From: Chara braunii
Lineage: Eukaryota; Streptophyta; Charophyceae; Charales; Characeae
NCBI GenBank assembly: GCA_003427395.1
Contig: BFEA01000007.1
Coordinates: forward strand, 6,058,237-6,122,236
DNA length: 64,000 bases
Reading direction: 5' to 3'
Shown here: positions 42,960 through 52,160 of the stretch, one piece after another
Position numbering within the stretch: the stretch's first letter is position 1
Layout of the letters: each line of letters starts with the position of its first letter
The notes under the pieces: generated by a model
What the model was told of the DNA's origin: nothing
The model's database searches: none
Seen by the model: the letters and a program-made list of their open reading frames with translations, nothing else
Translations under genes and position numbers: made by a program

Positions 42960-43955
42960 GGACTGCAACCTGCTTCCATCAAGTGATGCTGTTAACGAAA
43001 GGCGGGTCGTCCCAGGCCCTGTGTTCGTCCAAGGCTTCTTCCTTCAGCAGGCGGAGCAGGAATGCTGCCTGTTCTGCTGCGGACCAAATATTGTTTGTTC
43101 TCAGTCGGAGTGTCGATATGTCCAGCAGTTCCTTTTGTGTGAGCCAGTGGATCTGGCCCAATTGTTGATGATGGCTGTCCTGCTGGTCTGTGGTGAACAA
43201 GACCAGTATGGGTGTCGCACCCTTCGGGAATAGGAGGTCGCTGGGAAATACTGTCCAAACTACCCCCTGGTCTCCGTTCTGGTTGAGGTGGTTTCTGAGC
43301 ATGTCTGGTCATAACCTGCGATGTAGAACCCCTCCACCCTTGAAGGGTGAGGCCCGGGAGGTTCTGCTGAGAGGTTTTAATTGATCACTTAACCAGGTTG
43401 GGCACTGGGGGGAAATTGATTCTGAGTCCAATTTTCCATTCCCTGTTCGGGCAGCTTCTTTTAACCGGGAGTATAACCACCTCAGGTTTCATTACAGTTC
43501 CCTGTGACAGTTGATCTGAGGCCACCAGTGCATCCCTGAATGCGTTCCTTTTCCCAGTGTGCACGTCTGACCCCCGAGGGCCCGAGTAAGGCTCCGTACC
43601 AAACGTATTGTGGTCCTCTTGGTCGGTGATGAGCAGCTGTTGTTGATGCTTCTGTCCCTGTGGTAGAGAAATTGATTTTTCCTGATCTGCTTTTGTTCCC
43701 TTAGTTAATTCTTTGGCAGAAGTGCCTGTCAGCGGCGGCGGCGGCCTGGTGCAGCCAGCTAGCAGCACCGGGTCCCACTCAAACTCATCTTTGGTCTCAG
43801 ACTCTGTCTCAGATTCAGAGGGCGGGTCAGACGGGTCCGCTCTGTGTGCTTCAGCAGCAGTTTTTGCATGGAGGTCTGTGTTTGTAGCAGCCTTCTCTCG
43901 AGTGTCTTCGCCGTCCCTGGTTTGGTGACTGTGGTCAGTGGGTAGGCTGTTCCCT
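42960..43955 (-). pseudogene. LINE F ORF1-like region
   Basis: Upstream of the endonuclease there are open stretches at 42979-43302 (PILVLFTTDQQDSHHQQLGQ, ELLDISTLRLRTNNIWSAAE) and within 43385-43950, which is acidic and Pro-rich (SDPPSESETESETKDEFEWD). Position and lack of RT or endonuclease motifs suggest ORF1, usually an RNA-binding protein, but no zinc knuckle or RRM was recognised. Confidence 0.45.
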
Positions 43956-43959
43956 CTCC

Positions 43960-44055
43960 TACTTTTCACCTTGGTGTCCATAAAATCAATAGGCAGGGGT
44001 TTCAGCAATCCTAAGCATGCTTGTGTTGTACTCTTGTTCCACTGAGAAACTTCAT
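43960..44055 (-). pseudogene. Short gypsy integrase relic fused to the LINE F 5' region
   Basis: The minus strand reads STTQACLGLLKPLPIDFMDT, matching the integrase block APLGLLKPLPI...MDFMDT of gypsy 2 and 3 with an internal deletion of about 10 codons. It is in frame with the ORF1-like sequence downstream, so a chimeric reading frame spans both. Confidence 0.7.
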
Positions 44056-44810
44056 ACCCCTGGATGTACCAGATGCAATATCTCTTTCCTTTTTTTTCTT
44101 TTTTTCTTTTTTGTTTCCTCCCCCCCAACAAAAGACACATCCCAATGTTCATGTGCTGCCCAGCCCACTACCTGGGTGGTGCATGGTGCATCTAGGGAGT
44201 GGCTTGAGTTTATTCATGGAGAGCAATATGTGCTGGGAATCCGGCCAATGTCCCAAACAAACATTTGCTCAATACACATGGGAATAACACTGCAGCATTG
44301 ATTACTCTGGCTGGGTTTATTCATGGAGAGCATTGAATGCCAGTGTCTTTTTAAAGGTGGAGGAGAAAGCCCACCTCTTCAGCCCGCTGTAGCACAGAGC
44401 AACATTGCGGGGAATCCGGCCAGCGTCCCAAATAAACTTTTTTTTTTTTTTTTTTTTAGCGTTTTAAGTCCAGGTTGTTGTAGAGGCTAGCCACCAGGCA
44501 TATGGCAGTCCCTTCAGCAGTTGGCCATTTGATCATCCAGATTCGTTCATTACATATGGGAATGACACTGCAGCATCGAGTACTCTGACTGGTTCAGAGG
44601 ACTGAATGCCAGTGTCTTTGTAAAGTTATAGGTGAAAGCTTCTCTTCAGCCCTCTGTAGTACCGGGTACAATCTGGCTTTATTCCTGCCAACTTATACGA
44701 ACTAAGCACATTTGCATTCCTCCACCCTAAGTGTCCTCCATTGTCAAGACAGTCTTCGAAAGATCGGCTACAATTTCCTCATTGTTCAGGTTGCACATTC
44801 GGTTTACACC
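44056..44810. repeat. Diverged repeat copies and poly(T)
   Basis: A block of about 130 bp containing TGAATGCCAGTGTCTTT and CTTCAGCC occurs at about 44275-44400 and again at 44550-44670, separated by a poly(T) at 44437-44457. Diverged LINE 3' UTR motifs (GTGCTGGGAATCCGGCCAAT near 44231, AATCCGGCCAGCGTCCC near 44414) precede each. These are probably old, 5'-truncated LINE tails. Confidence 0.6.
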
Positions 44811-44982
44811 ATTGCATGATGGAAACAGCAAATTGTCGGCGACTCTACACTCAGGCGCTGTGTACACCGTTGGATGAGAGAAACAGCAAATTGTTACAAC
44901 TCTACACTCGGGCGCTGTGTACTCCATTGGATGAGAGAGACAGCAAATTGTCAGCGACTCTACGGTCAGGCGCTTTGTGATT
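44811..44982. repeat. 57-bp tandem repeat, three units
   Basis: Units start at 44811, 44869 and 44926 and share GAGAAACAGCAAATTGT and the GGCGCTGTGTACNCC block. On the minus strand they encode a 19-residue repeat (YTAPECRV with CCFSHP), and the frame 44727-45017 stays open across all three. The array abuts gypsy 4. Confidence 0.85.
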
Positions 44983-45029
44983 TTTATCTCAAACTCGATC
45001 CACAATTTCATAAGCACTTCGTCTTTTGC

Positions 45030-45690
45030 ATATGCATGTATAATCTTTTGCTGCAGTTCATTGTCCTGCGTCGAGATAACTGATTAAAGTTCCGGAAAAG
45101 TCTTCTCCTCTGGATAAGGTATCCACCATGATGTCATACTTCCCTTTTATCGGTTCCACCTTGAAATCAATCTTTCTGGATCTCCTATGACCATCTAGCC
45201 AACCTAACCTGAGCATACTGGGAAATGTTAAGGAGCTGATGCCGCCAAGTCTGCAATGCCTCCTACAATGCATACAGCCCTCGATCTGAGGGCAACCACT
45301 TAGACATTAATTCTTCAGGGTGATACCCTCTGCCATCGTTCTGCTGCAGCACAACCCTTACCCCAAACTGGCTAGCATGAATTGTACTTGTGAACGGTAG
45401 GGAAGGGTCTGTGATCCTTAGGAAGGGGTACTCTATTAATGTCTTCTTTAACTTTTCGAGCAGGGAGGTACAATCCTTATCCCGCAGCCATGTTGCCTCC
45501 TTCATTGACCAATGTAGCGCCGCGGCGATTGTAGGAAAGTCTCATATGAATTTTCAAAGATAGGTCAATAGTTCTAGAACAAATGGAGTCTGGTGAGAGT
45601 TGTTGGCATCGGCTAGTGTCCAATTGCGCAATCCACATCCATCCATTACTTGGCCAAGGTACAGTATTCACTGCTTAGCCCAATCACACT
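45030..45690 (-). pseudogene. Ty3/gypsy retrotransposon 4 fragment (RT end and RNase H)
   Basis: Minus strand: degraded thumb sequence at 45510-45690, then 45263-45505 with TSLLEKLKKTLIEYPFLRIT and TSTIHASQFGVRVVLQQNDG, then 45058-45273 with FKVEPIKGKYDIMVDTLSRG. The RNase H start reads TIHAS where functional copies have TTDAS, so the catalytic Asp is His. Integrase is absent. Confidence 0.75.
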
Positions 45691-46419
45691 CCTTAAAATT
45701 CACCTTTCCCTCGTACTTCTTCAGATTCACCTTTTCCTCACACTTGATGTGCTCCTCGCCGCCTCCTCTTATAAAACCCTACAAGGGATCCCACAATCCT
45801 CTTCCCCATTTGATTGAACTGATGCTGGGTCTAAGAGAAAGAGGTGGCGCTATTGAATCTGAATGGAATTATCTCCCTAAGGGTTGGAGCCCCTCCCTGT
45901 GAGGGTTACACAGGGTGGGTGGTGTGATCTTTGAGAGGGAGGGGCGGTGTTGAGGGTTGTCCCTTTCTGGGCCACGCTTATTTATGGGTCGGATCAGCTA
46001 TCGCGGTTGGGGAGAGAGGACAAGGGGTGCTGATGCCAGCATGGTGAGATGTTGAAGGGCTGTTTCACTTGGAGGGGGTGGGGCAGGAGGGAAGGGGGAT
46101 CTTCGGCTCTACGGGGCATACTTTAGGGGGTACTGTATGCAGCTGAGGGAGCAGGAGTGGTATTTAGGGGGCTGTTTTGAACTGGGGCTGGGAGGCGAGT
46201 GGGCGCTTCCCGCGGAGGTAGTGATGAGACGGGGTCGTTTTTTTCGGGGGAAAGGAGTAATCTGTTTTGTTCTTGTGAGCATTGTACATGCAATTGAGAT
46301 TTGAATAGGTGCTGGAGTTTCGATGGGGAGAGAGGGTGTTTTTTTCCCTCCCCTCCCCTCTTCTTGTGGGAGTAATAGGCGCTGGAACGTGTATATGTTC
46401 TTCTCAATCTTTTTTTTTG
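45691..46419. other. Unassigned sequence
   Basis: No gene recognised. GGGGTTGG-like G-rich sequence is frequent between 45880 and 46120. It may be the interior of a 5'-truncated LINE whose 3' end is at 46420. Confidence 0.45.
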
Positions 46420-46545
46420 TTTTTTTTTGGGGACAAATGCTCCAGTCTATTTGTGGGGAGCAGCACGTGCTGGGAACCGGGCCCAGCGTCCCATATAGAG
46501 TTGCACAAGTCATTTGAGGTACCGGGGCCATTACCCGGCTTCGGC
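46420..46545 (-). mobile_element. LINE 3' end copy (subfamily without terminal hairpin)
   Basis: In element sense: GAAGCCGGGTAATGGCCCCG, then GGGACGCTGGGCCCGGTTCC, CAGCACGTGCTG (a perfect 12-bp palindrome), GCTCC/GGAGC enclosing ACAAATAGACT, then TTTGTCCCC and the A-run (T-rich at 46411-46428). The S1 stem is GCTGGG/CCCAGC. No hairpin precedes the tail. Confidence 0.75.
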
Positions 46546-47160
46546 TGAGAATCAATCTGAGAACTATTGAGAACTATTGAAGAAATTCAAGAGAATTAAA
46601 AAGAGGTTGAAAAATTATGAATGACTACTGTCCTCTTTTCGAATGCTCAGAACCCCTAGGCTACCAAACAAAACTCTCTAAAACTGTCTTATTCCCTTTT
46701 CGAGTTCTCCCAGGCCTCACACTCCCACCCGGCTAGGTTACAGAGCAACACGACTCGCCCCAGATCCGGCCAGCGTCGTCCCAACAGCAACCCTTGGTTG
46801 TCCCTTGGAATGCCCACCCCAAAGCATCCCCAGATCTCTCTACGAGGCCTCACGCTCCTGCAGTCAGCAGGTTATAGGGCGATACCCCAGCACCGGCTAG
46901 CGTCGTTCTGGCATCGAACAACCGCAGATCCATGAATGTATTGGTATCAAACAGCCTAAAGCGAGTTGCTAGAAGTCCGCAGAATCCTAAAGCATTCTGT
47001 TTTTTTTTTTCTTTTACTGAGTTGCTAGAAGTCCGCAGAATCCTAAAGCATTCTGTTTTCTAACCCGGCATAGGATCATGAGCAATTACTAGCCTAGTCG
47101 ATGAAGAAACCCAGAAGATAGGCTAAAATTAAGAAAGTCTGGAAAAGTCTGAAAAAATAT
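46546..47160. repeat. Repeat-rich spacer with a 56-bp tandem pair
   Basis: GAGTTGCTAGAAGTCCGCAG and about 20 further bases occur at 46963 and 47019, separated by a T-rich run. Two diverged copies of a block with GGCCTCACRCTCC and GCCAGCGTCGT lie near 46710 and 46843. No gene. Confidence 0.6.
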
Positions 47161-47164
47161 GAGA

Positions 47165-47640
47165 ATATGAGAATATGAGACAGTATCCTGTTGGTGAATG
47201 AGACCATGAAGTATGGAAGACAAAGGAGGGTGGAGGCGGCGATTCGATTCATCCACTTTGAAAAAGCGTATGGCCATGTTGATTGGCACTTCTTTGACAT
47301 ATGCCTGGAGAAAATGAACTTTGGACCTAACTTTCGCCAATGGGTCGCCACCTTGCACCAGTAGGCAGCCACGAACATCATGCTTAATGGCCACCTATCT
47401 CCCCCCTTCCTGCTGCGGAGAGGTCGGTCTGACAGGAAGATCCAATAGCTCCCCTCCTCTTTGTCATCGTTATGGAGGCTTTCACTGCACTTATACGTGC
47501 AAACCCGGCCATAACTCATTTCGATTCACGAGTTTCCTTCACACAAGATCCCGGTCACTTTGTTGTTTGGGGATAACATCACAGTCCTCATCCAAGCCTC
47601 ACAAGCCATCATGCAGGCCTTAGCGGACACAATAGACATT
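47165..47640 (+). pseudogene. LINE H reverse transcriptase fragment, catalytically lost
   Basis: Plus strand: ETMKYGRQRRVEAAIRFIHF, EKAYGHVDWHFFDICLEKMN, FGPNFRQWVATLHQ, then QEDPIAPLLFVIVMEAFTAL in another frame and VTLLFGDNITVLIQASQ. Motif A has His instead of Asp (FIHF), the following YD is YG, and motif C reads FGDN for FADD. Stops interrupt every frame. Confidence 0.8.
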
Positions 47641-48364
47641 CCCGATTGTAACAGACATGGATGGAAGGCCTTCCCCCTGATGACACCGATAGCGGACCTG
47701 CCTATTGACCCCGGGGAGTGGCGGTAGAACGCGGGTAGAAGGGGTGCAGGGTCCAGGCAGTGGTTGCTGCCCCTCGTCGACATGAAGGCCAAGAGGCAAT
47801 ATTGGATGCTGAGGCCCAAAAGGGAGTTCTGTGATATGGTGGGAGACAGATGGCGGCGCCACCATTAATGTTGATTGGCTCCTCCTACGACCCATGAAAT
47901 GCTTTCAGGAGGCTCGCTGCAGTGACAGATCGCCCCTCGTTGCATCCCAACTAACAATTGGCTGATTGATCATACAAGGCTGGATCAGCAGGGGCAGGCA
48001 TTGCCCTGGTGCCAGAAGTGCCTGCGAAAATACCGGAAAGAAGATAGGAGCGATCAAACACCTCTTTCTGCAGTGCCCCTCCTCTGTGCTGCTGTGGCAG
48101 CGGTGGGACAGCATATGGTGGCAGACAGTCTCCACCCCTGTCTGGCCGTGGGACTGGAGAGAATTGTTAACAGGACATTGGCCGCACTGTCCAGACGATC
48201 CACTGATAGAAAACCTGTTCCGTTTGGGCAGACAGTCCATCCTCTGGGCAATATGGTGGCAAAGGTCTGTCTTGGAGTTGGAAGGAGGAGAGGTATCGGA
48301 CCTAGTAAGACAGCTGGTGCAAGCTGAGGTCACCACCAGTGACAGGCAGCCAGGCAAAGAATGA
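47641..48364 (+). pseudogene. LINE H C-terminal region with zinc-binding domain
   Basis: The piece 47966-48364 contains AIKHLFLQCPSSVLLWQRWD, ELLTGHWPHCPDDPLIENLF and QSILWAIWWQRSVLELEGGE. The layout matches LINE E's zinc-binding domain and its WALRWQRCLLNME tail. The first Cys pair (CQKC) falls in an overlapping frame at about 48013-48027, so a frameshift splits the CCHC cluster. Much of the post-RT region between 47640 and 47850 is missing. Confidence 0.75.
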
Positions 48365-48757
48365 GCTTCGTTCATATGCGGCGAGACATTGACAAGATCA
48401 CCACAACTTTCTGCGAAGAATGGCCGGGAGGGGGGATGGATGGCATGTGTAACCTGGTCAGGCGATGACCCTCAGCAAGGGTCATAGAGGGAGGAGGTGG
48501 AGGCAGGGATGGACATGCCCAGGGACTACTGTCTGTTCTTCGGGGACTGGACAGCAGGCAATGCCATCGTTTCCCTCAAATCTGCAGTGGACTTTCCAGA
48601 CCCCTTCCCCCCTCACCTGCTCTCCCTCATGGAAGTTGTGCAAGTTGCGCCCCAGGCTGTGAGCGTGGAAATGCAGGAGGCAGGGGTGGGTGCAGGTGAT
48701 GGGCCCCACGCTGGTCCCCCTATGCCCCCCAGCGGCCGGATGGTTGCCCGGAGCTGA
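48365..48757 (+). pseudogene. LINE H C-terminal tail
   Basis: 48497-48757 encodes YCLFFGDWTAGNAIVSLKSA and VDFPDPFPPHLLSLME. The DFPDPFPP block is shared with LINE E (35323-35529), which identifies the tail as part of the same family. The 47-residue repeat seen in LINE E is not present here. Confidence 0.65.
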
Positions 48758-49020
48758 TACTGCCAATCACTCCTCAGGACCCGTTCCCAAATAGTAAGGG
48801 GCTCTGGACCCGGTTTCCAGATTTTCTAACTCTACATCATCATGGGACGCTGGACCTGGTTTCCAGCTTTGCGTCTTTTTTGGTTTTACATAGCCGAAGC
48901 CAGGTAATGGGCCCGGTCCTCTTTTTGTGTTGAATGTCTTCAAAAGGGATGCTGGGCCCGGTTCCCGGCATGTGCTGGTACCCATGAATAGAGGGCACTG
49001 GCTTTCGAAAGGAAAAAAAC
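48758..49020 (+). repeat. LINE H 3' UTR with stem-loop motif
   Basis: GGGACGCTGGACCTGGTTTC with CCAGC (about 48843-48864), then GAAGCCAGGTAATGGGCCCG and GGGATGCTGGGCCCGGTTCC with CCGGCATGTGCTG (48953-48978), ending in A-rich sequence. It directly follows LINE coding sequence, which ties the dispersed 3' module to this LINE family. Confidence 0.7.
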
Positions 49021-49128
49021 GAAAGAGAAGATTGGAGAGTAAGTATCCAAGCAGAGTTTGTTGGAGTGAAAGGAAAAAAAAGAAAGAGAAGATTGGAGAG
49101 TAAGTATCCAAGCAGAGTTTGTTGGAGT
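49007..49128. repeat. 61-bp tandem duplication
   Basis: GAAAGGAAAAAAA and onward is repeated from 49007 at 49068 with essentially one difference. It lies between the LINE H tail and LINE G. Confidence 0.9.
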
Positions 49129-49199
49129 GTCTATGGCTGTCCATAGCTATCCCTCTCTGAGTTTTGCAACAACACTTCACGAAGGGCCTCATGTGTTAT

Positions 49200-49672
49200 A
49201 AAAAAAAACATAATGTTTATCAGACTCCCCACTGGAAAAGTGGGACTTCCAGCACTTCCAATGGACCTCATTTTCGCACATCAAGCCAATCAATCATAGA
49301 GCACTGCAATGGCAGATCATACATAGATGCCTGCCCACTCCGGATTGGCTAACCACTAGAACAGAGTTAGAGGCAGAAGGACAGCTCTCCCCGCTGTGCA
49401 CATACTGCGCCCACTCCACACCACGGAAAAGAGCTACCTTGGAGCACCATCTATTAGACTGCCCAATGGTGGCCCAACTTTGGAGCTGGTGGGATGCAGC
49501 CTGGCACTATCTCACGGGGGAACACCTGCCCTGGGATGTTTGTGTCCTCCTGCTGGGAGGGCCCCCAGAGGGGGGAACAGACTGGACACTCTTCATGATA
49601 ACCCTGTTCACATACTTGTTCACATACTCCAGATTAAAGGTGTTAATGGCTGCCTGGAGTATGTGATGTGCC
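49200..49672 (+). pseudogene. LINE G zinc-binding C-terminal region, upstream of the U6 insertion
   Basis: Frames encode HRCLPTPDWLTTRTELEAEG, CTYCAHSTPRKRATLEHHLL and DCPMVAQLWSWWDAAWHYLT, the CCHC zinc-binding domain and following Trp-rich helix of plant LINE ORF2. It is very close to LINE F's domain at 33190-33552. One frame runs 49439-49666 and then meets a TGA at the target site of the U6 insertion. RT and endonuclease are absent, so the copy is truncated. Confidence 0.85.
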
Positions 49673-49744
49673 TTTTTTTTTTTTTTTTTAAAGAAAAATT
49701 TGGACCGTTTCTCGATTTATGTGTGTCATCCTTGCGCAGGGGCC

Positions 49745-49776
<32 letters not shown>

Positions 49777-49810
49777 ACGGATGTCCCGAAGGACAGGATG
49801 TGATGTGCCT
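49661..49810. mobile_element. Retroinserted U6 unit with 13-bp target duplication and poly(A)
   Basis: ATGTGATGTGCCT is present at 49661-49673 and 49798-49810. Between them lie, in minus sense, CCT, the U6 copy and an A17 tail. This is the signature of target-primed reverse transcription. LINE G coding sequence continues in the same frame on the far side. Confidence 0.9.
49690..49794 (-). ncRNA. U6: U6 spliceosomal snRNA, full-length retrocopy
   Basis: The minus strand reads GTCCTTCGGGACATCC at the 5' end, then AACGATACAGAGAAGATTAG and CATGGCCCCTGCGCAAGGAT, then AAATCGAGAAACGGTCCAAA and a T-rich end. This is a plant-type U6 over its whole length, including the ACAGAGA box and the AGC triad. 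The 5' stem-loop has one base pair less than usual but stays paired. Directly 3' lies A17, and a 13-bp direct repeat (49661-49673 and 49798-49810) flanks the unit. Three extra bases (CCT) precede the 5' end. With no U6 promoter elements upstream, because LINE coding sequence lies there, this is a retropseudogene made by LINE machinery. Family identity is certain; inactivity is inferred. Confidence 0.92.
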
Positions 49811-50016
49811 ACGAAAGGGCGCAGCATGATTTTGGTTTTATGCAAGCACGGGCAACAATCATAGACATTATCACAGCCAATACCCAGGAGGCCTGGAGAC
49901 AGATGCAATCTGAACTACGGAAAGAACCTGAAGTGGCCAGAAAACGACACATATTGGATACGTTCAAAACCACCTGGATGGACAGCAATTGGAGACTGTG
50001 CAGTGTGCACCCTTGA
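49800..50016 (+). pseudogene. LINE G C-terminus, downstream of the U6 insertion
   Basis: The frame continues through YERAQHDFGFMQARATIIDI, TANTQEAWRQMQSELRKEPE and HILDTFKTTWMDSNWRL to a stop at about 50016. It is in the same register as the zinc-binding segment upstream. Removing the U6 unit with one target copy leaves a single TGA between the two. The Lys/Arg-rich end resembles the tail of LINE ORF2 proteins. Confidence 0.75.
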
Positions 50017-51220
50017 CAATGCCCACTTCCTTAAACCTTGCTGAAAAGAAATGCAATCAGACTCGATTCCACTTCCACTTCACATACATGCAAACAGATG
50101 GGGATTCACACTGGCGCAGGGCGCCCACTCAAAGCATAGAGATATGGAAATCAAGAACACAGTTCAGATGCAAGTTCTCTTCAACAGGCTGTGGCGGATC
50201 GGCGCCTGAACATCCCAACCTTCATCAGTGTCCAACCCCACTGTTCACACACGCTCACTCTGGATCACCCTGAATACCACCACACACACACACACAATCT
50301 CACTTCCTCTTACAGCGGCTATGGCCGCACTACCACTACTGACTATGGCTACGATCTCCCTTCAGCCCACTTCGTCTTCGGGCAACCTGCAGACCACCTT
50401 CGCACAAGACACTGTAGCAGCGCTTCCGCATGGCTTACGCAGCGAATGAATGAATGGCTGAGCGCTGCCTCTTGATTTATACTTCTGTAACTCCTTTGTC
50501 TGCCCCTTTCCCAGGCCCTTGGTGTACAGAGTCCCACAGGGTACTTGCTTGACTGGACTCTGACTGACTAGGACCGGTACCGTCGACTTCATGGGTTTGC
50601 ACTGCCAGCTCGATGCAGTCGCACTGCCGACATAGTGCAGTTGGGCTCACCACTGGCCCACTTGCCTCTGACTAACGTGAGACACTTCGAAAGGCCACTT
50701 CCGGACCTTCCGGAAGTCTGTGGACTTGCCCTTTCGGGTACTGTAGCAGCTACGACCTTGACCTTTCAGGACTGTAGCAGCTACGACCTTGACCTTCCAG
50801 AATACCTACAGCAACGACCTCTACAAAGCTGGGACTCCTACTCGACAGACCTACAGGTCGAACTCCCATCAGTACACAGACCTACGACAGGCGAGAAACA
50901 ACTACTAAAACACAGGTCACGGGTTCAAACACTCGGTTGTCGACTCGATTCTGTACATGGGCAAAGTGAGGTCTGGGGATTGAACTCTAGGGCCCGCATC
51001 TGTGACTGCAGAAAGGTGAAAACCGTTTCAGAAAACCCTTCGCTTACAATATTTTTGGAGGCCCAGCGCCGTAGATAAATCGAATCTGCGGCGGGCGGCC
51101 TCCGAAAAGGGCCCGCAGCCGATAGCTGGATGTACTGGTGGTTTAAGTGGCAGCCCTGGCTGTCAACGGAGCGGCAGTGGGAAAGGCTGCCAAGGCACCA
51201 CTTCCAGGCGGTCTACCAAC
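50017..51220. other. Unassigned sequence with short repeats
   Basis: A (CA)n tract lies at 50282-50297. ACTGTAGCAGCTACGACCTT is duplicated at about 50740 and 50770. A motif GATAGCTG...GGTGGTTTAAG at 51121-51146 recurs elsewhere in the window. The sequence AGTTCAATCCC on the minus strand near 50970 resembles a pol III B-box, but no tRNA fold was found. Confidence 0.5.
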
Positions 51221-51228
51221 CTACAAAC

Positions 51229-51597
51229 CTGCGTAGCACCGTGTTCGCGTTCGGAGGCGAATGCGGACATGTTCGCTCGAATGCAAACAAGCGCCCAAAA
51301 CCGTCCGAACGTGAACATAACAAAATATTAAGAAAAAAAAAAGTTTTCAGAAAAATCTGAAAAAAATATATGTTATGTAAAATATTAATACAAGCAACTT
51401 TTGCCCTGGAGTCATGTTCAAATTCGTAGCCAATCATGAGTTAAAAATCAAAGACCGAAATTGTCTTGTTTTGTTAATTTTTTTTTACGAAAAAAAAATT
51501 ACGTTCGCTCGAACATGTTTGCGAGCTATTCGCACGAAGGCGCAAACGCGTTCGCACGAACATGAAGGGGCGCGAACACGTTCGCCGTGCTACGCAG
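51229..51597. mobile_element. 369-bp hAT-type MITE
   Basis: The 8-bp target duplication CTACAAAC lies at 51221-51228 and 51598-51605. Perfect 11-bp terminal inverted repeats (CTGCGTAGCAC) extend imperfectly into CGTGTTCGCG-rich sub-ends with several GTTCGC/GCGAAC motifs. The interior is AT-rich and non-coding. The 8-bp duplication assigns it to hAT or a similar superfamily. Confidence 0.85.
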
Positions 51598-51605
51598 CTA
51601 CAAAC

Positions 51606-52080
51606 TTCGTTCTCATCCCATCGTCGCACTGTGCTCAACACCCCGACCACCTCATCCCCGACCACAACCACCATCAGCAGCCGCCCGCTCCCTCCCTGCC
51701 AGCCCTGCCTTCTCCCTCCCCTCTTCCCCCGCTTTCCCTCGCTCACTCCCACGACCTGCCCTGACTGCCCGCCAATGCCCCCCCCTCCCCCCCTCTCCGT
51801 CTCCCCCACCATTACCGCTCCAGCACTGCACCGCCGCCTCTGCCTCTGCTATCTTGACCTTCCATCTCAACCGCCGTCCAGGGATGTCTGAGAGTAGGCC
51901 AGTTAAGCAGGGCTGAAGGGGAAACAGGCACAGTCTGAGTACAGATTCCCAAAGGCAGGACCTTGGTCCTCTAGACATCGTGGAGACTGTTACGATCCTG
52001 GTCATTCCCAAAGTGAAAGACAATGCCACCCAATTGCGAAAGAAATGAAAGCACTTGCAAAGAGATAGAGACCAAAGAAG
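51606..52080. other. C-rich unassigned sequence
   Basis: The plus strand is strongly C-rich from 51640 to 51880. Reading frames here are Pro/Ser/Leu-rich and unsupported. No gene recognised. Confidence 0.5.
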
Positions 52081-52160
52081 AGAGAGGAGAGGAGAAGAAG
52101 AAGAAGAAGACGAAGAAGAAGAAGACGAAGAAGAAGACGAAGAAGAAGAAGAAGAAGAAG
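52081..52160. repeat. (GAA/GAC)n purine tract
   Basis: An AGAAGA trinucleotide tract interspersed with GACGAA. The long Lys or Phe frames crossing it are repeat translations. Confidence 0.95.

Noticed and set aside
49690-49794. U6 as an active snRNA gene
   Set aside because: Target duplication, poly(A) tail, and LINE coding sequence where the upstream element and TATA box should be.
50930-51060. tRNA gene suggested by B-box-like AGTTCAATCCC
   Set aside because: No matching acceptor, D or anticodon arms could be drawn.
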